Shown here: positions 16,707-24,249 of the stretch, in pieces
Layout: every line of letters starts with the position of its first letter
Numbering within the stretch: the first letter of the stretch is position 1
Assembly: GCA_003279115.1 (NCBI GenBank)
Contig: QCBG01000002.1
Coordinates: 62,001 to 126,000 of the forward strand
DNA: 64,000 nucleotides
Source: Prochlorococcus sp. AG-347-E03
GTDB lineage: Bacteria; Cyanobacteriota; Cyanobacteriia; PCC-6307; Cyanobiaceae
Direction of reading: 5' to 3'
The notes under the pieces: model-generated
Seen by the model: only the letters and a program-made list of their open reading frames with translations
What the model was told of the DNA's origin: nothing
Database searches by the model: none
Made by a program: the position numbers and the translations under genes

Positions 16707-17382
16707 AATCTCAATTGTTATTCCAACTATGAATGAAGCCAATAATTTGCCATTATTGCTTTCAGACTTGTCGATTATTCAAAAAGTAGGGGAGATCATA
16801 ATTGTTGATTGTGGTAGTAAAGATAAAACTATTGATATAGCAAATATTTACGGAGCAAAAGTATATAAATCTAAAGAAAGAAATCGAGGTTTACAATTAG
16901 ATTTGGGTGCTAAAAATTCAAAAGGAGAATGGCTCATATTTTTACATGCTGATACTAGATTAACTAACGATTGGTTTATAAAAATAAAATCAGTTTTTAA
17001 GAAAGACAAAAATTTTATTTACAATTTTAAATTCAAAATTAATAACAAAAAGAAAATTTACTGGGTTCTTGAGGTTCTTGTTAATTTCAGAAGCCGATAT
17101 TTAAAACAGCCATATGGAGACCAAGGTTTAATAATTCATAAATCAATTTACCTTAAGAATAATGGATTTAGAAAGATTCCTTTAATGGAAGACGTAGATT
17201 TTTTTAGAAGATTAAAAAATAAAGAAGATTTAAAGCAATTAAATTTACCTATTTTTACAAGTTCAAGGAAATGGGAAAGAACTAATATTTTTCTCCAAGC
17301 ACTAAAGAATTGGAACTTTAGAAGAAGATGGTTAAAAGGTGAATCGACAAAATCAATATATTCTGAATACTACAAAAAGTAA
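16681..17382 (+). CDS. TIGR04283 family GT2 glycosyltransferase
   Basis: 233-residue GT-A family 2 glycosyltransferase: KISIVIPTMNEANNLP at the N-terminus, IIIVDCGSKDKTIDIA for the nucleotide-sugar site, the DxD-like FLHADTRL, and a late MEDVDFFRRLKN. It is the usual partner of TIGR04282 proteins and overlaps that gene, so they probably act together; acceptor and sugar are unknown. The track start is TTG 16681; TTG 16699, leaving an 8-nt overlap, is equally possible. Its TAA abuts the stop of the convergent GNAT gene with no gap. Confidence 0.83.
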   Translation: MRIESNLTKISIVIPTMNEANNLPLLLSDLSIIQKVGEIIIVDCGSKDKTIDIANIYGAKVYKSKERNRGLQLDLGAKNSKGEWLIFLHADTRLTNDWFIKIKSVFKKDKNFIYNFKFKINNKKKIYWVLEVLVNFRSRYLKQPYGDQGLIIHKSIYLKNNGFRKIPLMEDVDFFRRLKNKEDLKQLNLPIFTSSRKWERTNIFLQALKNWNFRRRWLKGESTKSIYSEYYKK

Positions 17383-17913
17383 TTAATTTGCATACCAGAA
17401 AGCGCATTTAGACCCTTTAGGTTCTAATGTCCAACCTTGTCTTTTGTAAAATGAAACAACTTCCGCATCCGCAAAAAGGGTGACTTTTGTAATGCCGATA
17501 CTTTTTAATTCTTTTAAAATATATTGCATTAACTCTTTTCCCAAGCCTAGTCCTTGATAAACAGGATTAACAGCCACATCCCACACTGTCGCCTCTAGAA
17601 TTCCATCTCCAGTACATCTTGCAAAACCTACTAACCTAGGAAATTTAACATCATGACGCCACAACCCAACCACCAAAATACTAAAATCTAACGCTCTTTT
17701 AACTCTTCTTATTGGTCGTCTGCTCCAACCAACAGTTTGCAAAAGTTGGTCTAGCTCTATTAAATCTAACTCTTTACTTTTACTACATACAAAAATTTCT
17801 TCTTTATTTTTTTGAGTAAATTCATAAGAATTCAAACCATAGATATCTAAAAGTTTATCTTTGGATATATTGTTGGATTTTTTTATTGATGAGCTTTGGT
17901 TTCTAAAAATCAT
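17383..17913 (-). CDS. GNAT N-acetyltransferase (Ycf52-like)
   Basis: 176-residue acetyl-CoA-dependent acetyltransferase of the cyanobacterial/plastid Ycf52 group, related to plant chloroplast NSI/SNAT. After a polar 50-residue leader come LLQTVGWSRRPIRRVKRAL, RLVGFARCTGDGILEATVWDVAV, the acetyl-CoA pyrophosphate loop VYQGLGLGKELM, and the closing VTLFADAEVVSFYKRQGW. The substrate, protein lysines or an arylalkylamine, is not determined. Its ATG overlaps the stop of the ABC exporter by one base, so the two are one transcription unit. Confidence 0.87.
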   Translation of the reverse strand: MIFRNQSSSIKKSNNISKDKLLDIYGLNSYEFTQKNKEEIFVCSKSKELDLIELDQLLQTVGWSRRPIRRVKRALDFSILVVGLWRHDVKFPRLVGFARCTGDGILEATVWDVAVNPVYQGLGLGKELMQYILKELKSIGITKVTLFADAEVVSFYKRQGWTLEPKGSKCAFWYAN

Positions 17914-19709
17914 TAAAAATTAGCAAATCCTTTTTGCTGAAGTTCAGAGAGCTGAAAATATAAGCCCTTTTTCATTCTTAATTGATTATGCGTTCCCTCT
18001 TCAACTAGTGATCCCCCTTTTAAAACTAAAATTTTATCAGAACTTTCAATCGTAGCTAGTCTATGAGCTATTACCAATGCTGTTCTTTTTGAAAGAATTC
18101 TCTCGAGATCTTTTTGTAACGTAGCCTCTGTAGATGGATCCATAAAAGCTGTTGCTTCGTCCATTATCAAAACAACAGGATTTCTAATTGCTACTCGAGC
18201 TACTGAAAGAAGTTGTCTTTCTCCAGAAGAGAGATTACCGCCTCTTTCTCTAAGAAAAGTGTTCAAGCCTTCTGGTAATTTTTTTAACAAACCGTTTAAT
18301 CCTAATTCTTTGCAAAGATTTTCTAATTCAAGATGATCTATCTTTGCATTTAGCTTCAAATTATCTGCGACATTTCCACTAAAGATAAAAGTATCTTGTA
18401 GCACTACTCCCAACATATTTCTAAGGGTTGCGATAGGAATATCTTTTATGTCAATATCATCAATTAAAATTTGACCTGATTGTGGTTCATATAATCTACA
18501 TAACAGTCTAATTATGGTTGTTTTACCTGAACCAGTTGGTCCTACAAAAGCCACATGCTCTCCTGGGTTAATCAAGAAAGATAGATCTTTTAGGATAATT
18601 TCTCCTTCATTGTAAAAGAAACTAACATTTTTGAATTCAATTTTACCCTTAAAGTGATTATTTACATTTTGAGCATCTTCTGAAAAATGCATTGAGGAAA
18701 CAGAGTCTTTAATCTGAATTTCTTCATCCAATAATTCGTTAATTCTCTCAACAGCTGTAAGACCTCCTTGAATCTGAGTAAATCTTTCTGCAAGCTGTCT
18801 TAAAGGTTCAAAGAGTCTTTGTGAATATAAAATAAAAGTTGTTAATGTACCTAATCCAATATTTCCAGAGGTAACAAGATACCCTCCAACTGCTAAAACC
18901 AAGGAAACTGCAGCAAGCGAAATCCACTCTATAAAAGCTGAAATGCTACTGTCGTAAAATATTGTTCCATTTACTGCTTTCTTGTAAGCTGATCCAGTAT
19001 TTGAAAATTTCTTACTATTAAAAGCTTCTCTCCTGAACATTTGAACGACTTCTAGACCTTGAAGATTCTCCTGAAAATCAGAATTGAGTTGAGACAATTC
19101 TTCTCTTACCTGATAATTGGCTTTTCTATAGCGTTTTTGAAGCCAAATAATAAAATATGAAACTGGAATCTGAGTTAATAGCAATAATATGGCTAGCCCT
19201 TGATCAATTGAGAGCATTGTCAAGGAGATAACTATCAGACTTACAAAGTCGGCAATTACTCCCACTGCGCCACTACCAAAAACCTCAGCTAAAGCATCAA
19301 CATCATTGGTTAATCTCGTCAATAATTTACCAACAGGCATTTTATCGTGATACTTAAGAGATAAAGATATTGAATGATCGAAAAGTGCTCTTCTTATCCT
19401 TGCAGTTAATCTCTGCCCTACGGCTTGGATATTATAGGTTTGGTATCCTTGCAAAGCTAACCTAAAAATAACTGTTACAAATAAAGTTAAAATAATGGCA
19501 TTTATTGATTGCCCAAAAAAAGTTTTACTTAGCCATACATCTGTAGTTTCATTTTTAAGGATAGTAATTGCTTGTCCTACTAATAGTGGTTGAATAGCTC
19601 CAGAAAAAGAAACAGGTAACAAAACTATCAAGATCAAAAAGATTGTTTTTTTATCTTTAGTTAAATATTTACCTAACTTTTTAATCCTTCTAAAATCTTT
19701 AAAAAACAT
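17913..19709 (-). CDS. ABC-type exporter, fused permease-ATPase (MsbA/MDR-like)
   Basis: 598-residue half-transporter with an N-terminal six-helix domain (about 20-310) and a C-terminal nucleotide-binding domain. NBD motifs are Walker A GPTGSGKTTI, signature LSSGERQLLS, Walker B VLIMDEATA and switch His in VIAHRL. It should work as a homodimer exporting lipids or drug-like molecules across the inner membrane. The substrate is unknown. It lies 12 nt downstream of hisG and 1 nt overlapping the GNAT gene, giving the leftward order hisG-ABC-GNAT. Confidence 0.92.
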   Translation of the reverse strand: MFFKDFRRIKKLGKYLTKDKKTIFLILIVLLPVSFSGAIQPLLVGQAITILKNETTDVWLSKTFFGQSINAIILTLFVTVIFRLALQGYQTYNIQAVGQRLTARIRRALFDHSISLSLKYHDKMPVGKLLTRLTNDVDALAEVFGSGAVGVIADFVSLIVISLTMLSIDQGLAILLLLTQIPVSYFIIWLQKRYRKANYQVREELSQLNSDFQENLQGLEVVQMFRREAFNSKKFSNTGSAYKKAVNGTIFYDSSISAFIEWISLAAVSLVLAVGGYLVTSGNIGLGTLTTFILYSQRLFEPLRQLAERFTQIQGGLTAVERINELLDEEIQIKDSVSSMHFSEDAQNVNNHFKGKIEFKNVSFFYNEGEIILKDLSFLINPGEHVAFVGPTGSGKTTIIRLLCRLYEPQSGQILIDDIDIKDIPIATLRNMLGVVLQDTFIFSGNVADNLKLNAKIDHLELENLCKELGLNGLLKKLPEGLNTFLRERGGNLSSGERQLLSVARVAIRNPVVLIMDEATAFMDPSTEATLQKDLERILSKRTALVIAHRLATIESSDKILVLKGGSLVEEGTHNQLRMKKGLYFQLSELQQKGFANF

Positions 19710-19721
19710 TTAGCAAATCTT

Positions 19722-20360
19722 CTATAAAGCATTAGTTGATTCTATTGATAAAATCGTATCTCTGAGATGATTATCATCTAACCTCATAGATAAAGGATTT
19801 CCAATGAGTCTTGCAGTCGAGTAAAAAAGATCATCTATCTTAATTAAACCATTCTCTTTAAGAGTCTTTCCGGTTGCCACCAAATCAACTATTGCCTCTG
19901 CCATACCTGTAATTGGACCAAGCTCAACTGATCCTGTCAAATGAACTATTTCTACAGGAATATTTAATTCTTCAAAATAAGATCTTGCCGTTTTTATAAA
20001 TTTACTTGCTACTTTACAATTCGCTGGAAGATCAGTTGGTTTTAAATAATTGCTATTTTTCTTAACCGCCAAAGACATATGACAACCCCCAAATCCTAAA
20101 TCTAATAACTTTGCGACTTTTAATTTAGATTCCTGTAAAACGTCATACCCAACAATACCTAAGTCAGCCTGACCATAACTTACATAAACAGGAACATCTC
20201 CATTTCTTACTAATAATGCTTTAGCCCGTTTGCAATTTGATTCAAAGGTTAATGATCTATTATTTTCGTCCAACGCGTCAGAGAAATCTAACCCAGCTCT
20301 TTTAAAAGTTGAAATTGAATCTTTTAACAGAGCTCCTTTTGGTAAAGCTATAGTAAACAT
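19722..20360 (-). CDS. hisG: ATP phosphoribosyltransferase, short catalytic form
   Basis: First step of histidine synthesis, joining ATP and PRPP. At 212 aa it is the short HisG_S form, which lacks the C-terminal regulatory ACT-like domain and needs HisZ for activity and feedback control; hisZ is not in this window. Motifs are [13 protein letters not shown] at the start, [21 protein letters not shown] and the PRPP loop [13 protein letters not shown]. It is divergent from the glyoxalase II gene by 40 nt and lies just upstream of the ABC exporter. Confidence 0.95.
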   Translation of the reverse strand: MFTIALPKGALLKDSISTFKRAGLDFSDALDENNRSLTFESNCKRAKALLVRNGDVPVYVSYGQADLGIVGYDVLQESKLKVAKLLDLGFGGCHMSLAVKKNSNYLKPTDLPANCKVASKFIKTARSYFEELNIPVEIVHLTGSVELGPITGMAEAIVDLVATGKTLKENGLIKIDDLFYSTARLIGNPLSMRLDDNHLRDTILSIESTNAL

Positions 20361-20400
20361 AGATCAACTTCTTCCAAGGATCCTTCATTCTAAGTTAACA

Positions 20401-21141
20401 ATGGAATTTAATAAAGCTCTAAATATAATCGGACTAAGAGTTTTAAGTGATAACGTCATTTGGTTGTGGGTAAAAGATAAATCCGTTGTGGTTGTAGATC
20501 CATCTGTTCACGAACCAGTTATTAGATATATAAATGAAAACAATTTTCATTTAGAAGCTATTTTGCAAACTCATCATCATTCAGACCATATTGGAGGCAC
20601 GAAGTCTCTTATTGAGAAATGGCCAAATGTAAAGGTGATTGCTTCCTGCAAAGAAAAAAAGCGAATACCTTTTCAAAATATATCTGTAGAGGATGGAGAA
20701 ACTTTGAATATTTTAGGTGAAGAAGTAAAAATAATTGAAGTATTGGGACATACAAGCTCACATATTGCCTTTTTTTTGAATGGGGAAAATCCTGTTCTTT
20801 TTATTGGTGACACATTATTTTCTGGAGGCTGTGGAAGAATTTTTGAGGGAACTTATCAACAAATGTATTCTTCACTTGAAAGAATCAAATCTTTACCAAA
20901 AAATACTCTCATATATTGTGCACATGAATATACAAAGGCAAATATATTGTGGGCATTGAATCTCAAGCCAAAAGATCAAGATATAAAAAATAAACTTTCG
21001 GAAGTTGAAAAAAAACTTTCTCTTGATGAATTGACAATTCCATTTTTACTTGATGAAGAGATGAAAATAAACCTTTTCTTAAGAGCAAAAAATTTAGAAG
21101 AATTTACTTTTTTAAGAGCAAATAAAGATTTATGGGTTTAA
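20401..21141 (+). CDS. gloB: Hydroxyacylglutathione hydrolase (glyoxalase II)
   Basis: Metallo-beta-lactamase-fold enzyme that hydrolyses S-lactoylglutathione in methylglyoxal detoxification. The binuclear metal ligands are all visible: THHHSDH, then His in GHTSSH, Asp in [13 protein letters not shown], and His in CAHEYT. The track begins at 20230, but that overlaps hisG on the other strand and adds non-family residues; ATG 20401 gives 246 aa, close to the usual 250. It is followed after 24 nt by ridA on the same strand. Confidence 0.92.
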   Translation: MEFNKALNIIGLRVLSDNVIWLWVKDKSVVVVDPSVHEPVIRYINENNFHLEAILQTHHHSDHIGGTKSLIEKWPNVKVIASCKEKKRIPFQNISVEDGETLNILGEEVKIIEVLGHTSSHIAFFLNGENPVLFIGDTLFSGGCGRIFEGTYQQMYSSLERIKSLPKNTLIYCAHEYTKANILWALNLKPKDQDIKNKLSEVEKKLSLDELTIPFLLDEEMKINLFLRAKNLEEFTFLRANKDLWV

Positions 21142-21165
21142 ATAAATAGGTATCTTCTTAAACAA

Positions 21166-21558
21166 ATGTCCCCCAAACAAGTAATCAAAACATCAAATGC
21201 TCCAGATCCAGTAGGACCTTATAATCAAGCAATAAAAGCTGGGAATTTTATCTATTGTTCTGGTCAAATTGCTATAGACCCAGCTTTAAATGAAATAACA
21301 TGTTTAGGTAATATAGAGAAGGAAACTATTCAAGTTTTAAAAAATCTCGCAGAAGTTCTTAAAGCTGGTGGAGCCAAAATAGAGGATGTTATAAAAACAA
21401 CTATTTACTTAACTGACTTAAGTAATTTTCAAATTGTCAATAAAATATACAGTGATTTTTTTAATATTGAGAATCCTCCAGCAAGGGCCTGTGTGGAAGT
21501 TTCATCTTTACCAAAAGGAGTTTTAATTGAAATAGATTGCGTCGCATTTCTAGATTAA
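21166..21558 (+). CDS. ridA: RidA/YjgF/YER057c family enamine/imine deaminase
   Basis: Hydrolyses reactive 2-aminoacrylate and related imines formed by PLP enzymes, protecting branched-chain synthesis and other pathways. The 130-residue trimer-forming family is recognised by NAPDPVGPYNQAIKAGNFIYCSGQ (only the short ends are diagnostic), NLAEVLKAGGA, and the C-terminal PARACVEVSSLPKG with the carboxylate-binding Arg, then VLIEIDCVA. ATG 21166. It probably shares a transcript with gloB. Confidence 0.94.
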   Translation: MSPKQVIKTSNAPDPVGPYNQAIKAGNFIYCSGQIAIDPALNEITCLGNIEKETIQVLKNLAEVLKAGGAKIEDVIKTTIYLTDLSNFQIVNKIYSDFFNIENPPARACVEVSSLPKGVLIEIDCVAFLD

Positions 21559-21643
21559 TTTCTAATTATTGAGAAATTTGAAATATGAACCAATTGTGCA
21601 CCATAGTTGTATAGATTATTAGTTGATAATTCATCTTTGATCT

Positions 21644-21871
21644 ATGTCAGCAGCAAAGCTTAATATAGATGAACTGGAAGCAGGTTATCCTTTATTTTGC
21701 AAAGCTCTTAGACTATTAATCTTAAAAGGAAACTCAGTTAAAGATATAGAAAAAACAGTGTGTTGGGGTCATCTTGAAACTTTAAATAGATGTCTACCTG
21801 GTAGGTATAAGGCACCAACATATTTAATGGCTTTAATCAAAAGAGATATTGCAAAGCCAAATAATTATTAA
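21644..21871 (+). CDS. Conserved small hypothetical protein next to the carboxysome operon
   Basis: 75-residue soluble protein I cannot name. It begins MSAAKLNIDELEAGYPLFCK, is mostly helical by inspection, and has a compact basic C-terminal half (CLPGRYKAPTYLMALIKRDI). It starts 85 nt after ridA with its own AT-rich leader and converges on the Rubisco assembly factor gene with a 6-nt gap. The coding look (normal codon choice, clean ATG) is convincing, but position beside the carboxysome genes is the only hint of function. Confidence 0.65.
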   Translation: MSAAKLNIDELEAGYPLFCKALRLLILKGNSVKDIEKTVCWGHLETLNRCLPGRYKAPTYLMALIKRDIAKPNNY

Positions 21872-21877
21872 AAAGGA

Positions 21878-22117
21878 TTAGTCTTCTAAATAAAATTTAT
21901 CAATATCCATTGAAAAGTCTTTTTCCTTGTCTGATATTTCTTTATTATCTAAAAATATTGAAAGACTTACAAAATTCTTACCGAAACTAATATTTGGATA
22001 GACATCCCTTTCTTTACATAATTTCTCAATTTTCATCATGAATTTACTAATTTTTGAGTATTGCTCAAATTCAAATCTTTTTTCAATCCTTAAAGGTGAT
22101 TCTCTTTCATTCCACAT
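21878..22117 (-). CDS. Pterin-4a-carbinolamine dehydratase-like alpha-carboxysome Rubisco assembly factor (acRAF)
   Basis: 79-residue PCD-fold protein at the end of the cso operon. In alpha-cyanobacteria and proteobacteria this gene encodes acRAF, which helps Rubisco fold or assemble rather than dehydrating pterins. The sequence shows the PCD core helix (EFEQYSKISKFMMKIEKLC) and the strand YPNISFGKNFVSLSIFL, but the catalytic His-His pair of true dehydratases is absent (a PNISFG segment stands where HHP is expected). The gap to csoS4B is 74 nt, longer than the other cso gaps except those around rbcL and rbcS. Confidence 0.8.
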   Translation of the reverse strand: MWNERESPLRIEKRFEFEQYSKISKFMMKIEKLCKERDVYPNISFGKNFVSLSIFLDNKEISDKEKDFSMDIDKFYLED

Positions 22118-22191
22118 TAAATTTTTTAAACAAAACTTATTACACTATACCTTCAACAAAGTTACTCAATAAATTTTTGAAGTTAAAATTT

Positions 22192-22440
22192 TTAGTCACT
22201 CTCCCAATAATCAATAATACCTCCAATAGTTAAATCGGTTTGAATTTCTGGATTAGGACAAGCAAATCTAGCGGCAGAGCCACTAGAAGTAAAAACCCAG
22301 TTACCTTCTCTGGCACCAACAGGATCAACAGCAACTAATTTCTTTCCTTTATTATTTTCTAAAATTCGTAAATTCATATAACCTAAGCCAGCGACTCTTT
22401 GAGTACAAACCATCCTTCCTAATACCTTCATAATTTCCAC
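22192..22440 (-). CDS. csoS4B: Carboxysome shell vertex protein CsoS4B (pentameric BMC-P)
   Basis: CcmL/EutN-family protein forming pentamers that close the twelve vertices of the icosahedral shell. The 82 residues carry VLGRMVCTQRVAGL, LVAVDPVGAREGNWVF and SSGSAARFA, and end in LTIGGIIDYWE. The start is GTG 22440, supported by AGGAGG 9 nt upstream; an internal ATG three codons in is an alternative. It is the paralogue of CsoS4A, 18 nt upstream in the same transcript. Confidence 0.95.
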   Translation of the reverse strand: MEIMKVLGRMVCTQRVAGLGYMNLRILENNKGKKLVAVDPVGAREGNWVFTSSGSAARFACPNPEIQTDLTIGGIIDYWESD

Positions 22441-22458
22441 AATTTCTATCCTCCTTTT

Positions 22459-22710
22459 TTATGACTTATCAGGATCCCAATGATCAATTATTCCAACAAT
22501 CGTCAAATCACTTGGATAAGATTTGCTTCCCGCAGCTTCCCTAGCAGCAGAACTTCCAACACAAATAACCCAATCTCCTGGCTTACAACCAACAGCATCT
22601 ACCGCAACCTTACTTGAAGAACCATCCAAAACAACCTGTAGATGTTTATGTTCAAAACCAGGAATCCTATTGGTAGAAACAAGTGGTTTTACAACCTTGC
22701 AAATTAACAT
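22459..22710 (-). CDS. csoS4A: Carboxysome shell vertex protein CsoS4A (pentameric BMC-P)
   Basis: 83-residue BMC-P protein, the first of the two vertex paralogues. It has LICKVVKPLVSTNRIPGF, VAVDAVGCKPGDWVI, CVGSSAAREAAGS and the closing DLTIVGIIDHWD. Starts with ATG 22710, two nt after the csoSCA stop, so the genes are translationally coupled. Vertex proteins are needed in far fewer copies than CsoS1, which fits a place late in the operon. Confidence 0.95.
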   Translation of the reverse strand: MLICKVVKPLVSTNRIPGFEHKHLQVVLDGSSSKVAVDAVGCKPGDWVICVGSSAAREAAGSKSYPSDLTIVGIIDHWDPDKS

Positions 22711-22712
22711 AA

Positions 22713-24242
22713 TTAGTGAGCCTCCTCTGTTTTTTTATCTAAAGACATTCCAATAATTTGGGCGGAATGAATGTTGTCTCTATCTCTAATAGTAGAGCAA
22801 GTATGCAACAAACCTTGATCAACTAAATTTTTATACCTAATTGATATCGCATTATTAACCCTTTCACAATCTTTTATTGCCCTCTCTTTTGCGCCGGGTA
22901 CTTTGCCAGAGTAATCAAATCTTATTACTACTGGAATAGGTAGATCTTGAGACACATTTAGTCCAGTAAAAATCTTCACTCCTACATCTAAATCTGGAGC
23001 CCCTTCTTCGACTGTATCTAAATGAGCAAAATAAGTTAAATTTCTTAGATGTACTTCTTTAAAACCTATACCTACTCCAATAAACCTCTCTGCATGTCCA
23101 ATATCTTCATAAGAACCATTATGAAAACTCTTTACATAATCAATTTGAGAAATATTATTGACAATTAATTTATACATAAATTTTTCCAGTCCACTGAGTT
23201 TATCTTTTGAAAATTGCTTAGAAATTGTCTGACAAATTTCTTTTTCCGCATCCTCTTTTGAAAAGTTTATTGTTGAATTATAAATTTCTAAAGTAGAAAT
23301 AGTTTTTTCTAAATCAATCCCTCCATCACTAGTTGGCATATGTATTTTTAATGAATCAGTATCTGTATCAAGTCCAATTAACATTAAATCCACAGAAGCA
23401 CCACAGCAAAAGCTATTCTCTACAGCCTCTTTAAAAGCATATAGTTTACTTCTCCCTTCTTCCGCAGCTAACTCGTCATTACTCCCATGAGCTGCGCATC
23501 CCTGATGCAAAGGATCTACAGAACTAAAATGATAAGTTACAACCTTTAAGTACCTAGTATCTTTATGGGCTTCATTAGGGATATTCTCTCTATATCTTTT
23601 ATGTTCAGTTTTTACCCATCTATTTACTGTATTTTCAATATCAAAAAGTGCACCAGCATGAGATCTTCTTCTCACTGAACTAAAAGGTATTCTCATTACA
23701 TACGCTACTGAATGAGCTAATCGACCATCCGAACAAGGAGTTATATCAAGTAAATGTATTCCACAATCTAAAAGAAATTTTTCAAAATCTTCCGCACCTC
23801 TACTTCCTGAAGCCCCTTCAAGAGGATCATTTTTAAAAAAATTGTCACTAAGTTTCTCATGTTGTTGAAAAGCACACCATGCATATAAAGCTCTCATATC
23901 GAGAGGTTTAACCCAAGATTTATCTAATACATGAAGAGGTAGATCTATTCCCAAATTTTTTCTTGATATTACCTGAGCTTTACTTATAAAATCTTCATGA
24001 TGTTGTATTCTAGCAATTTCCTTTAAAGTAGGAACAATTTCATCAAAATCACTTTTTATTTTGCTTTCATAACTATATAAATTTTCATTCTGGATACTGT
24101 TAGTTAATTTATGAGATTTTCCAGAATTACCTAAATCGTTTGATTTTTTAGTTTGTGTATGAATATTTTCCGTAAAAGTTTTCATTGGAGCTGTAGGCCC
24201 CAATGTGAAGTTCTTGGCTTTTGCCAGTCCTCTTAAAGGCAT
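22713..24242 (-). CDS. csoSCA: Carboxysomal beta-type carbonic anhydrase CsoSCA (CsoS3)
   Basis: Converts bicarbonate to CO2 inside the carboxysome for Rubisco. The 509-residue protein has a disordered N-terminal tail that usually contacts Rubisco, a helical domain (about 50-150), a catalytic domain with CSDGRLAH (zinc Cys plus the Asp-Arg dyad) and, about 70 residues on, the zinc His and Cys in VVTYHFSS and HQGCAAHG, and a C-terminal pseudo-repeat lacking ligands. Starts at ATG 24242, 7 nt after csoS2. All expected catalytic residues are present. Confidence 0.95.
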   Translation of the reverse strand: MPLRGLAKAKNFTLGPTAPMKTFTENIHTQTKKSNDLGNSGKSHKLTNSIQNENLYSYESKIKSDFDEIVPTLKEIARIQHHEDFISKAQVISRKNLGIDLPLHVLDKSWVKPLDMRALYAWCAFQQHEKLSDNFFKNDPLEGASGSRGAEDFEKFLLDCGIHLLDITPCSDGRLAHSVAYVMRIPFSSVRRRSHAGALFDIENTVNRWVKTEHKRYRENIPNEAHKDTRYLKVVTYHFSSVDPLHQGCAAHGSNDELAAEEGRSKLYAFKEAVENSFCCGASVDLMLIGLDTDTDSLKIHMPTSDGGIDLEKTISTLEIYNSTINFSKEDAEKEICQTISKQFSKDKLSGLEKFMYKLIVNNISQIDYVKSFHNGSYEDIGHAERFIGVGIGFKEVHLRNLTYFAHLDTVEEGAPDLDVGVKIFTGLNVSQDLPIPVVIRFDYSGKVPGAKERAIKDCERVNNAISIRYKNLVDQGLLHTCSTIRDRDNIHSAQIIGMSLDKKTEEAH

Positions 24243-24249
24243 TATTTAA

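Noticed and set aside
20230-20400. N-terminal extension of the glyoxalase II ORF
   Set aside because: It overlaps hisG on the other strand and has no family similarity; ATG 20401 gives a normal-length enzyme.
22523-22756. 77-aa ORF antisense to csoS4A
   Set aside because: Shadow of a well-supported shell protein gene; no start context or motif.
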